Origin: CALGLS01 sp047626155
Lineage (GTDB): Bacteria; Bacteroidota; Bacteroidia; Chitinophagales; Saprospiraceae
Direction: 5' to 3'
NCBI GenBank assembly: GCA_047626155.1
Contig: JBLHRR010000037.1
Coordinates: 1-36,883, forward strand
Length of the DNA: 36,883 nucleotides
Within the stretch, counting starts at the first letter, position 1; every line of letters starts with the position of its first letter. The notes beneath the pieces were generated by a model. That model was not told where the DNA came from and searched no databases. It worked only from the letters and a program-made list of their open reading frames with translations. A program made the translations under genes and the position numbers. Positions 1-6,500 of this stretch are shown here, one piece after another.

Positions 1-129
1 TTGAGTTCCTACTTTTTGTGCTGCAATAGCTTCAAGTGACTTTGTAAAATGTCTGCGTCCTAAGTAAGTGTTGTTCTCTTGTTTTTTATTATGACGACAA
101 GAAGCAGGTTTTGTTCTAATGATGACCAT
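1..129 (-). CDS. Partial ORF running off the left edge, unrecognised
   Basis: An open frame of 43 codons starts at an ATG (complement of 127-129) and leaves the window without a stop. The visible N-terminus is basic, with no signal peptide or membrane segment (begins MVIIRTKPASCRHNKK). I do not recognise the family and the visible part is too short to assign one. It could equally be a chance open frame in the 1-kb gene-poor stretch that precedes the P-domain gene. Confidence 0.25.
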   Translation of the reverse strand, partial: MVIIRTKPASCRHNKKQENNTYLGRRHFTKSLEAIAAQKVGTQ

Positions 130-566
130 TCTCGTATACGAACATCGTCGAATATTCTACAAATGAATGAATTCAATCTCAAAAAAGATCCATGTTATTG
201 ATTTTCATTCAATTGTCAATTTTAGAGCTGGAATATAACAGCCCAGCTCGCCTAGAGGCAAGTTCCAATTTTTGATCGTAGCCCGACGGTTGCATTCCTA
301 CAGGGCTGACTAGTGAGGATTGAAAAGGTTATTTTACTAGTGAGGATTGAGAAGTTCCTTTCGGAGAAGAATTAGACTTCATTTTATTTTAGCCTTTATT
401 CTTTGTTGTTCTACAGCATTAACGGGTTTAGAGTTGAAAGAAACATAGAGGCGTATAATTTTAACAAAAATTGTATAACCCAAAAAATAATTTACACCAC
501 CGTAGATTCGATCGTTTAGCTTTAACGATCCTGCTTTGTCTGGAAGTCGTGATTATAAGTTATATT

Positions 567-748
567 GTAACAGTTCAGTGGGGCATAGTTTAGCTGTGGA
601 TGGGAGGAAGGACCAAAGACGGAAGTTCGAAGTTTTCCACTAATGCAAACCTTGAATTTGACAGTCTTTAGTAGTCTGTGGATTTCACGTTCGATGGAAA
701 CTCCGTCTTCCGTCTTCCATCTTCCGTCTTCCGTCTTCCATCTCCCGT
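567..748. repeat. Dispersed repeat family A, copy 1
   Basis: This copy begins gtaacagttcagtgggg, like the outer end of copy 2 at 28825. The inner left arm gacggaagttcgaag starts at 618. The conserved core (aaccttga-tttgacagtc-ttagt, then acgttcgatggaaa) is shared with copies 2 and 3. The right arm has expanded into tandem cttccgtcttccat units (about 704-746), the complement of the left arm. There is no coding capacity. The compact inverted-repeat form suggests a MITE-like or structured-RNA element. Confidence 0.75.
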
Positions 749-842
749 TAAATTCTCATTGTTGCAATTATTCTTCATCCTTAAATAATAACCCAGATCA
801 CCTTTTATCACTTTTACAAGCTAGATTATAACTGGTATATAA

Positions 843-850
843 TAATTTTG
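843..850 (+). promoter_or_regulatory. Putative -7 box upstream of the P-domain gene
   Basis: The sequence taattttg fits the Bacteroidota -7 consensus TAnnTTTG. No clear TTG -33 element lies 19-21 bases upstream. If used, the mRNA leader would be about 150 bases, which is long. Confidence 0.3.
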
Positions 851-1005
851 TATTATTTTAGAGTTTCCTTCTCAGGGAGAAAAAATAGGCATAAAATCAC
901 TCAAGGGCTTACACCTTTTCACACAATAATCAAAAACTAACAAAGAACATTTTTTTTAAACAAAACAATACGATCATTTTTTAATCCAAAAAAACACTAA
1001 TTAAA

Positions 1006-1728
1006 ATGGCTTTTTTAACTAAGCAAAAGAAAATCAACGCAATGATTCCTGACAATAGTGACGCAGGCCTCGTAGATGCTATCCGTGTTTTCCGTTCTGG
1101 AAACGTCCAGGAACTAGAAGTAAAAGTGAACATCGGGCATCCTTACAATGGCGACCTTGAACTACACCTTACTGCCCCTTCTGGAAAAACAGTACGCTTA
1201 CATAAACGTACCGGAAAGAAGGAAAAGGACCTTAAGCAGGTATACAAAGGAGATGTAATGAAGGACTTTGTTGGAGAAAAGGCTTCTGGAGATTGGAAGT
1301 TGACTGTAAAAGATTTTGCTCCGCGTGACGAAGGAAAATTGAAAGATTGGGCTATCAAAATGGATTGTACCAACACTAAGGAGAGTGAAATTTTTATCCC
1401 GGATGGTGAGAATAAAAAATTGATCAGCAAGCAAATGTGTATGGTAACTGGTAAAGTAGATGATGTCGAAGTAAAAGTAGATATCCAGCACGGATACATC
1501 GGTGATTTGAAAATCATGTTGGTTGCGCCTTCTGGAAAAGAAGTTATATTACACAACAGAACTGGCCATAACAAAAATGACCTTATCGCTACTTACACTG
1601 CTGATCAGGTTTTGCAGCCAATGATCGGTGAAAAGTGTAAAGGAGTGTGGAAACTGGTTTGCCAAGATTTAGCACCACGTGATGCTGGCCGTATCAGAAG
1701 CTGGCACTGTAACCTTAAAGTATCTTAG
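1006..1728 (+). CDS. Tandem P-domain (proprotein convertase P/Homo B) protein
   Basis: The 240-residue protein is two consecutive P domains, about residues 15-120 and 125-238. Both carry the family pattern: V-x-V-x-I-x-H-x-Y-x-GDL near the start, a LxAPSGK turn, then GxWKL and LAPRDxG-x-hxxW near the end (FAPRDEGKLKDW and LAPRDAGRIRSW). P domains are usually C-terminal modules of subtilisin-like convertases or secreted metalloproteases. Here there is no protease domain, no signal peptide and no type IX tail, so location and partner are unknown. The two halves are clearly similar, which implies an internal duplication. It stands alone between long spacers. Family assignment is firm; function is not known. 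Confidence 0.85.
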   Translation: MAFLTKQKKINAMIPDNSDAGLVDAIRVFRSGNVQELEVKVNIGHPYNGDLELHLTAPSGKTVRLHKRTGKKEKDLKQVYKGDVMKDFVGEKASGDWKLTVKDFAPRDEGKLKDWAIKMDCTNTKESEIFIPDGENKKLISKQMCMVTGKVDDVEVKVDIQHGYIGDLKIMLVAPSGKEVILHNRTGHNKNDLIATYTADQVLQPMIGEKCKGVWKLVCQDLAPRDAGRIRSWHCNLKVS

Positions 1729-1796
1729 ATTAACTTAAACTATTGACGTAAACGAAAACTTCCCACTGATGTGAGATAAGGTTAACTTCCTTCTCT

Positions 1797-1824
1797 CGTG
1801 AAATTATTTTTTGTGTAATACTTA
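1797..1824 (+). repeat. Repeat family B right-end fragment
   Basis: The sequence cgtgaaattattttttgtgt plus aatactta matches the right end of the full copies at 23.0 and 23.4 kb, and of the deleted copy at 2817-2875. The rest of the element is absent or too diverged to see. Confidence 0.6.
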
Positions 1825-1864
1825 CTGTGGAGTTAATGTTTAAGTTAGAAACAACATAACCAAT

Positions 1865-1904
1865 AAAAAAAAGGAGCGCTATCGAAAGGTGGTACTCCTT
1901 TTTT
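1865..1904. terminator. Bidirectional terminator-like hairpin
   Basis: An A-run then ggag (1873-1876) pairs with ctcc and a T-run (1895-1904) around an 18-base loop. It lies about 140 bases after the P-domain gene. Both a T-run downstream and an A-run upstream are present, so it could act on either strand. Confidence 0.45.
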
Positions 1905-2101
1905 CTATCTTACCCTCTGAGTGCACTGGAAATTAAGTTTCGTCTGAATCTCAAAATAAGCATTCAAAACGGATAGAACTTAGTTTACAATGCACTGAGA
2001 ACGTTGCCCGTAAAAATGGTATGACGATATCTAAAGAAACGATTTGAGTGTAATACTTACAGAAGGAACGAAGTTAATATATTTAAAAGCTCAAAAAAAG
2101 A

Positions 2102-2638
2102 ATGGAAAATACGCAATTAAAAACAGATCGGATATATCTCCGGAAGATTGTCAGTGAAGACCTTCCAGCGGTATTCAAAGGCTTGTCTCATCCTGAAGTA
2201 ATCAAGTATTATGGCATCAGTTTTAAAACACTGGAAGAAACCAAGGAGCAGATGGATTGGTTTGCAAATCTAGAAAAAACAGGGACAGGCACCTGGTGGG
2301 CGATTTGTTCTAACAATGATAATAGATTTTTAGGCGCAGGTGGTTTCAATGATTTGAATAAAGACAGTCGAAAGGCTGAAGTCGGATTATGGCTCTTGCC
2401 GGAACACTGGGGGAATGGTTATCTGCGGGAGGCTATGCCGCTCATGGTCAACTATGCCTTCCAAGAATTGGGCTTACATCGGATAGAAGGTTTTGTGGAA
2501 AGTAGTAATGAAAACTGCAAGCGAGCCATGTCAAAGGTTAATTTCACCCATGAAGGAACGATGCGGGATTGTGAGATGAAGGACGGAAAGCTGATAAGCC
2601 TGGATATTTTTGCCCAATTGTCGACGGATGGGGAATAA
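2102..2638 (+). CDS. GNAT family N-acetyltransferase (RimJ/RimL-like)
   Basis: The 178-residue protein fits the Acetyltransf_3 type of GNAT fold, which moves acetyl from acetyl-CoA to an amine (a protein N-terminus or small molecule). It opens with the typical TDRIYLRKIVSEDLPAVF strand-helix. It has a WWAI/GAGGF β-strand pair in the middle, then AEVGLWLLPEHWGNGYLREA, the acetyl-CoA-binding region with a degenerate Q/RxxGxG/A loop (HWGNGY). It ends with HRIEGFVESSNENCKRAMSKVNF, the usual asparagine and F/Y region. Soluble and cytoplasmic; substrate not predictable. Start ATG at 2102 follows an A-rich aaaaaaaga leader. A single gene, with no operon partner visible. Confidence 0.88.
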   Translation: MENTQLKTDRIYLRKIVSEDLPAVFKGLSHPEVIKYYGISFKTLEETKEQMDWFANLEKTGTGTWWAICSNNDNRFLGAGGFNDLNKDSRKAEVGLWLLPEHWGNGYLREAMPLMVNYAFQELGLHRIEGFVESSNENCKRAMSKVNFTHEGTMRDCEMKDGKLISLDIFAQLSTDGE

Positions 2639-2886
2639 GGAAAATATTTTTTTCGTTAAAATTATTAAATTGCGGACTGGGGGCGTTCCGCCTGTTGTGA
2701 ATTTTTTACCGCAACGGCGCAACGAGGGCAAAGGAACGTAACGTTTTTCTTTTTTGTGTTTTACTTTTGGGAGAAATAGTAACGGCGAATTATAAACTGA
2801 TAACAAACTAATTTAAGTGACAACGAAAAATCGTTTCCACCAAAGGAATCGTGAAATTATTTTTTGTGTAATACTAAATAGCGTTT
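2639..2886. other. Spacer with low-complexity and repeat sequence
   Basis: It holds a gggggcgttccgcc block (about 2678-2695) resembling those near 3937 and 12665. A run of related aacg/caacg units (about 2710-2744) follows, then the short repeat B derivative at 2817-2875. Confidence 0.5.
2817..2875 (+). repeat. Short internally deleted copy of repeat B
   Basis: It has the family's left end (gtgacaacgaaaaat) and right end (gtgaaattattttttgtgt), but the inner loop region is missing, leaving about 59 bases. The copy ends 11 bases before the start codon of the TonB-domain gene at 2887, so it must lie in or overlap that gene's leader. Confidence 0.75.
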
Positions 2887-3327
2887 ATGAAAAAGATATT
2901 ATTCATTATTTTGGTTTTAGCGGGAAGCACAATCGTTTTTGCTCAGACAGATGCTAAGGAGTCGGTGCCTGCGGAAAAGGTTCATAACGTTGTGGAAACG
3001 ATGCCCCACTTTCCTGGTTGCGAAGACGAAGAAGAGAGGAAACGTAGCGGATGCGCTCAACAGCGGATGCTTCAATTCATTTATGGACAGTTGAAATATC
3101 CAGCTGATGCACGGTACAAGCGGACGGAAGGAACAGTGGTGGTGAAATTTGTGGTTGGTTCGAATGGTGAGGTCAGAGATGTCAGTGTTGTTAAGTCTTT
3201 AAGAGATGGTTGTGATGAAGAAGCTGTTCGGGTGGTCAAAGAAATGCCAATCTGGATTCCAGGTATTTTAAATAAGAAACATGTGGCAGTCAATTATAAA
3301 CTGCCGATTCGATTTAAGTTACAATGA
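2887..3327 (+). CDS. Periplasmic TonB C-terminal-domain protein, paralogue 1
   Basis: The 146-residue protein has a cleavable signal peptide (MKKILFIILVLAGSTIVFAQ, cleavage likely after about residue 19-20). About residues 38-146 are a TonB C-terminal-like domain: MPHFPGC opening, LKYPADARYKRTEGTVVVKF strands, a SNGEVRDVSVVKS hairpin, then the EEAVRVVKEMP helix and a final LPIRFKL strand. True TonB has an inner-membrane anchor and a proline-rich spanner; both are absent, so energy transduction is unlikely. Cysteines replace the usual GG at PGC and recur at SGC and DGC. A paralogue follows 62 bases downstream, suggesting tandem duplication and co-expression. Confidence 0.85.
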   Translation: MKKILFIILVLAGSTIVFAQTDAKESVPAEKVHNVVETMPHFPGCEDEEERKRSGCAQQRMLQFIYGQLKYPADARYKRTEGTVVVKFVVGSNGEVRDVSVVKSLRDGCDEEAVRVVKEMPIWIPGILNKKHVAVNYKLPIRFKLQ

Positions 3328-3334
3328 TATTTAG

Positions 3335-3356
3335 ATTTTGGAATAAAGTCTAATAG
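3335..3356 (+). repeat. Short dispersed motif D, copy 1
   Basis: The motif attttggaataaa-tctaata recurs at 32001-32022 and, inverted and slightly diverged, at 20703-20724. Here it lies between the two TonB-domain paralogues. Confidence 0.5.
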
Positions 3357-3389
3357 GTTAGAAAATAATTAGACTAATAAATTAAAAAC

Positions 3390-3830
3390 ATGAAAGTAAT
3401 AACTTACCTAGTTGCATTGTTGTTTTGTTTTAATGGCTACGATGCTAATAGCCAAACGGATGACAGCAGAATGGATCGTGCTACCTTTACCAATGTAGCG
3501 CAAATGCCGGAATACCCCGGTTGCGAAGCGATCCTCGATCCAACAGCGCGTAAGAATTGTGCCTATAAAAGCATGATTCAATATTTAAGTGATAACATAG
3601 TGTACCCGACTGAAGCTAAAGCGGCTAAACTGGAGGGATCCGTGGTGGTTAGTTTTATTGTCAGTAAAGAAGGGGAGATTACAAAGGCACAAGTTGTCAA
3701 AGGATTTGATAAAGCTTGTGAAGCGGAGGCACTCCGAGTGATTCAAGAAATGCCTAAGTGGGTACCTGGCGCTCAAGAAGGAAAAGAAGTGGCAGTGTCT
3801 ATGAATTTACCGATTCGGTTTACTTTGTAA
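3390..3830 (+). CDS. Periplasmic TonB C-terminal-domain protein, paralogue 2
   Basis: It has the same length (146) and plan as its upstream neighbour: a signal peptide to about residue 21 (ends NSQ), MPEYPGC, NCAYKSM, VYPTEAKAAKLEGSVVVSF, KACEAEALRVIQEMPKW and a terminal LPIRF strand. All three domain cysteines are kept (PGC, NC, KAC), though the sequence between them differs, which points to structural disulphides or metal binding rather than chance. No membrane anchor or spanner is present. A strong terminator at 3852-3890 closes the pair, so 2887-3830 is probably one transcription unit. The partner is unknown. Confidence 0.85.
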   Translation: MKVITYLVALLFCFNGYDANSQTDDSRMDRATFTNVAQMPEYPGCEAILDPTARKNCAYKSMIQYLSDNIVYPTEAKAAKLEGSVVVSFIVSKEGEITKAQVVKGFDKACEAEALRVIQEMPKWVPGAQEGKEVAVSMNLPIRFTL

Positions 3831-3851
3831 AAGGAAACGATGTTTTAATAG

Positions 3852-3890
3852 AAAAGCCCTTGTGTGACTGTTGTTATGCGAGGGCTTTTG
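3852..3890 (+). terminator. Intrinsic terminator after TonB-domain pair
   Basis: The stem aaaagccct (3852-3860) pairs exactly with agggctttt (3881-3889), 22 bases after the stop codon of paralogue 2. Confidence 0.75.
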
Positions 3891-3936
3891 TGTTGTTAGG
3901 AGAATTGTTGTTTTTGAAAAGAGGAGGAATGCTTTT

Positions 3937-3975
3937 GTTGGCCCCAGCTTGTGAAGGGGGGCATCCGCCCGGAAA
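3937..3975. repeat. ccccagc/gggggc palindromic repeat remnant
   Basis: The block ccccagcttgtgaagggggg followed by gcatccgccc resembles the blocks near 12665-12710 and, inverted, 12852-12900. It looks like a degraded member of a palindromic intergenic repeat. It underlies the spurious N-terminal extension of the next open frame. Confidence 0.45.
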
Positions 3976-4082
3976 AATATAGCTCTAATCTATTCTACCT
4001 ATTATTACATAAATGTTTTTCTATTGTTAGAATAATCGTTACTTTTTATCAATTCCTAAATTTTGCATTTATTATAATTGAT

Positions 4083-4706
4083 ATGGAAATTCAAAAAAAG
4101 TGGTTTAATCGAATTGAAAAGGAGCACAACTTCATTTTGTTTCACGAAAATAAACTCTATCGTCTTCAAACAAAGAAAGACAATTGGACTAAGATTCAGA
4201 AGGAGTTGGAGCGAGGAGAAATCAATGAAAAATTCATGGGCTTACCTATGAGTTACATTTACTACATAGAGTTTCGTGAAGAGGACAATGACCTACGCTG
4301 TTTTTATGGTCAAGACTCTGAAGATACGCTGAAAATATCTGATGAAAAGTTGCGGAGAGAAATTTTCGACTATATAAAAAGTAGTAATGTGGGACTCCGT
4401 TATGATGAAGAAGAACCAAGCATAGTTAGCCGAATTAAGAAACCTTTGATTGCGTTGGGAGTGGTGTCCGGTATTTTTCTGTATGTCTATTCTTTTATCG
4501 ATGGAATGAATCAGGGCTATGAGTACGAGATTGTTGGAGGAGGAAGACCTGGTATTGGCGGTATAGCGTTAGGGTTGGCACAACTCGGATTGGCGAAAAA
4601 CGTATTATTATTTGGAAGTTTTGCCGGATTGGCTATTTTCTCAATAAGTCGAAATATTAAAAAAAATAGTTTGATTCATCGTTTGGTTTTTAGAAAGAAG
4701 GACTAA
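4083..4706 (+). CDS. Unrecognised membrane protein with cytoplasmic N-domain
   Basis: The frame is open from 3951, but the first 44 codons read through a palindromic repeat and AT-rich leader. I place the start at the ATG at 4083 (MEIQKKWFNRIEKEHN), giving 207 residues. The first 120 or so are charged and soluble (for example YIEFREEDNDLRCFYGQDSED). Two hydrophobic segments follow, about residues 121-137 (IALGVVSGIFLYVYSF) and 172-190 (NVLLFGSFAGLAIFSI). A glycine-rich stretch (YEIVGGGRPGIGGIALG) lies between them. The C-terminus is basic. I recognise no family. Topology and function are inference; the gene call rests on length and coherent composition. Confidence 0.7.
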   Translation: MEIQKKWFNRIEKEHNFILFHENKLYRLQTKKDNWTKIQKELERGEINEKFMGLPMSYIYYIEFREEDNDLRCFYGQDSEDTLKISDEKLRREIFDYIKSSNVGLRYDEEEPSIVSRIKKPLIALGVVSGIFLYVYSFIDGMNQGYEYEIVGGGRPGIGGIALGLAQLGLAKNVLLFGSFAGLAIFSISRNIKKNSLIHRLVFRKKD

Positions 4707-4709
4707 GAA

Positions 4710-4924
4710 TTAAATCCCCAAAATCATTTTAACCTCCGCTGAATAATTCGTCCCCGTAGTAATCGTTGTCCCCTCAGCGTCACTCATCACCAGTAATAAC
4801 TTCCCTTTAAAATACTTCCGAATTTCTAATACCTCTGCCTTGTTTACGATGTAAGACCGATGTACTCTAAGGAAATTAGCAGGTAACTATTCCTTCAACA
4901 TTTTCTGAGGAGGAGCGTTTGTGA
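4710..4924 (-). pseudogene. LytTR DNA-binding domain remnant
   Basis: Reading the complement from about 4924 gives a LytTR-domain C-terminus: APPQKMLKE, an amber stop (complement of 4887-4889), then LPANFLRVHRSYIVNKAEV, EIRKYFKGKLLLVMSDAEG and a proper TAA stop at 4710. FLRVHRSYIVN is the hallmark of LytTR domains of AlgR/LytR-type response regulators. The amber replaces what is usually Q or L in the KExLP segment. Only about 70 codons remain; the receiver domain and the start of the LytTR domain are gone. It is convergent with the membrane-protein gene and ends 30 bases before the next terminator. LytTR identity is firm; its state as a decayed gene is inferred. Confidence 0.8.
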
Positions 4925-4953
4925 AGGGGAGTGCTTCTCTTAGCAATCGCACC

Positions 4954-4992
4954 CAAAAAAAAATCGAACCTGTCATTTGACAAGTTCGATTT
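4954..4992 (-). terminator. Intrinsic terminator of the FAS1 gene
   Basis: A 15-base stem (aaatcgaacctgtca at 4961-4975 with tgacaagttcgattt at 4978-4992, one mismatch) is followed on the minus strand by nine T. It lies about 40 bases after the FAS1 stop codon. Confidence 0.9.
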
Positions 4993-5031
4993 CCAATTAT
5001 TGATTCAACTAAATCATTTGAATCAAATTTA

Positions 5032-5991
5032 TTACGGTAGCAATACAGAGTTAACTGCGTGCACTACACCGTTCGTACCTTGTACATCAGTAATTATAAT
5101 ATCTACACTTTGTCCACTAGCCGTTGTGATCTTCGCACCATCTGACAAATCGATAGTGATGTCAGAACCGTTAAGCATAGGAACAACTTGTCCGTCAGTT
5201 AATTGACCAGCTTGTACATTTCCACCACCAAAAACATGGTACTTTAATACTGCATCCAAAGTTGCCTCAGGAATATCATCCAAAGAATTCCAGTCTGCAG
5301 ATCCAGCGATCAAAGCGTCAAAGGCATCGTTAGTTGGAGCGAATACAGTGAACGGGCCGTCGCCGCTCAATACTGCTACAAAATCAGTAGTGTTTCCAGT
5401 TCTAGTCAAAGCTGCAACTAAAGAAGAGAAAGCAGGATTATTCAAAGCATGGTTTACAACTGTTGGTCGCAACATTACTTCATTGATGATGTGAACTGTT
5501 CCGTTAGTTGCTTCAACATCAACAGTAACAGGATTAGCAGAACCGTTAAATACGACTCCTCCAGTTACATCAATTTGTAAAGCTACTTGCTTATCGTCTG
5601 GTCCTAAGCTAGCTGTAGTTACATAAGAGTCAGTCAAGTCTGTAGAGTTCACGTTTGCACCCAATACGTGGAACAATAAGATATCTGTCAAGGCAGCAGT
5701 TGGAATGTCCTCAATAGAACTCCAGTCAGCATTAGTATCCAATAACGCTTGGAATGCAGCATTGTTAGGAGCAAATACAGTAAATGGTCCGTCACTTTGT
5801 AATGTTGCTGTTAGGTCTGTTTTAATAACAGCCTCTACCAACATGCTTAGATCTGCAACACCCTGAGCAGTTGCTACAATGTCAACTATTTCTGTTGATG
5901 GTTCATTATCTTCGTCATCACTGCCACAAGAAGAAAATAAGAATAGGTTTACGCAAAGAAGTCCGAGGAAGAAGAATTTGAAATTTTTCAT
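5032..5991 (-). CDS. Lipoprotein with two FAS1 (fasciclin) domains
   Basis: The 319-residue protein begins with a lipoprotein signal (MKNFKFFFLGLLCVNLFLFS then SC; lipidated Cys at about 22), followed by an acidic linker (GSDDEDNEP). Two FAS1 domains follow, about residues 34-172 and 178-319. Both show the H1 motif GPFTVFAPNNAAF / GPFTVFAPTNDAF, the YH-type motif (LFHVLG / KYHVFGG) and the H2-like end (NGTVHIINEVMLRP / NGVVHAVNSVLLP). FAS1 modules mediate adhesion or matrix binding at the cell surface. Its own terminator lies downstream at 4954-4992, and the 509-base spacer upstream suggests a monocistronic gene. Confidence 0.95.
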   Translation of the reverse strand: MKNFKFFFLGLLCVNLFLFSSCGSDDEDNEPSTEIVDIVATAQGVADLSMLVEAVIKTDLTATLQSDGPFTVFAPNNAAFQALLDTNADWSSIEDIPTAALTDILLFHVLGANVNSTDLTDSYVTTASLGPDDKQVALQIDVTGGVVFNGSANPVTVDVEATNGTVHIINEVMLRPTVVNHALNNPAFSSLVAALTRTGNTTDFVAVLSGDGPFTVFAPTNDAFDALIAGSADWNSLDDIPEATLDAVLKYHVFGGGNVQAGQLTDGQVVPMLNGSDITIDLSDGAKITTASGQSVDIIITDVQGTNGVVHAVNSVLLP

Positions 5992-6216
5992 TAATAAAAT
6001 GTTTTGTAATTAATTTGTAATTAGAACGTTAATTTAATGGTGATATAACGGGTGGGGTAGTCGTTTTGTTTAATGGATTAGTAAAAGGATTAAACAAAAT
6101 GAATGCTACTTATCAGAAGTGATTTTAGTAGAAAAAGCAGGCAGCGACTGTGGGGAGGAGTGCGACAGGGGGGGGAGGAGTGATTAGTTCTAAATGGAAA
6201 CATCTAATTTTTTAAA

Positions 6217-6333
6217 ATGAAAATCAAAATTAAAGTGTCAATTGAAAATCAAAATCAAAACCTTCTATCGTAACTTTTACGTCTAGGGTTTTTAATTTTG
6301 ATTTTAATTGAAATGTCGATTAAAATTTTCTTT
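6217..6333. repeat. AT-rich long inverted repeat
   Basis: The left arm caattgaaaatcaaaatc and aaaacc (about 6239-6262) pairs with ggtttttaattttgatttt and aattg (about 6287-6310). Flanking aaaatcaaaattaaag and gattaaaatttt extend the pairing. A similar aaatcaaaatttt composition recurs at about 24662-24701, before the hexamer array. The function is unknown. Confidence 0.5.
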
Positions 6334-6435
6334 CAACATTCACCAAATAGGACTGATGAACTCTGGAGGAGGGAAGGCTTCTGAAGGCTTAGAACCCTGG
6401 AGGAGTGATTTTTTTAGCTAAACAGCCTAATATTT

Positions 6436-6492
6436 TTTTTTAGTTTATTAAGGCTAAAAGTCGGAATCTATCTCTATTTGTTAGATTCCGAC
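6436..6492 (-). terminator. Intrinsic terminator of the propeller gene
   Basis: The stem gtcggaatcta (6460-6470) pairs exactly with tagattccgac (6482-6492). On the minus strand it is followed by an AT-rich stretch with a T/A tract near 6432-6441. It starts 9 bases after the stop codon. Confidence 0.7.
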
Positions 6493-6500
6493 CTCTACTT

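Larger units (their letters stand above)
130..1005. other. Gene-poor spacer holding repeat A copy 1
   Basis: No convincing gene is seen here. A short direct repeat (actagtgaggattga) occurs near 310-324 and 337-351. The stretch 567-748 is copy 1 of dispersed repeat family A; the 62-codon open frame at 643-831 is an artefact of the tandem cttccgt units in its right arm. The last 160 bases form the AT-rich leader of the P-domain gene. Confidence 0.6.
1729..2101. other. Spacer with repeat B fragments and a terminator
   Basis: No gene is seen. It holds two right-end fragments of repeat family B (1797-1824 and about 2046-2060). Each is followed within about 15 bases by a motif resembling gttaa-gtttaagtta (1832-1847; degenerate near 2073). 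The reverse motif ttaacttaaac is at 1730-1740, directly after the upstream stop codon. A terminator-like hairpin lies at 1865-1904. Confidence 0.6.
5992..6500. other. Spacer with hairpin repeats, no gene
   Basis: No coding region is seen. It holds the AT-rich leader of the FAS1 gene, a ggaggagtgatt motif repeated at about 6174-6186 and 6400-6412, a long AT-rich inverted repeat (6217-6333) and the terminator of the propeller gene (6436-6492). Confidence 0.6.

Noticed and set aside
643..831. Open frame of 62 codons on the plus strand
   Set aside because: It reads through repeat A copy 1 (repeated SSVFHLP from tandem cttccgt units) and has no other support.
3758..3982. Open frame overlapping the second TonB-domain gene
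   Set aside because: It shares its start with the TonB domain in another frame and then reads through a terminator and a repeat remnant.
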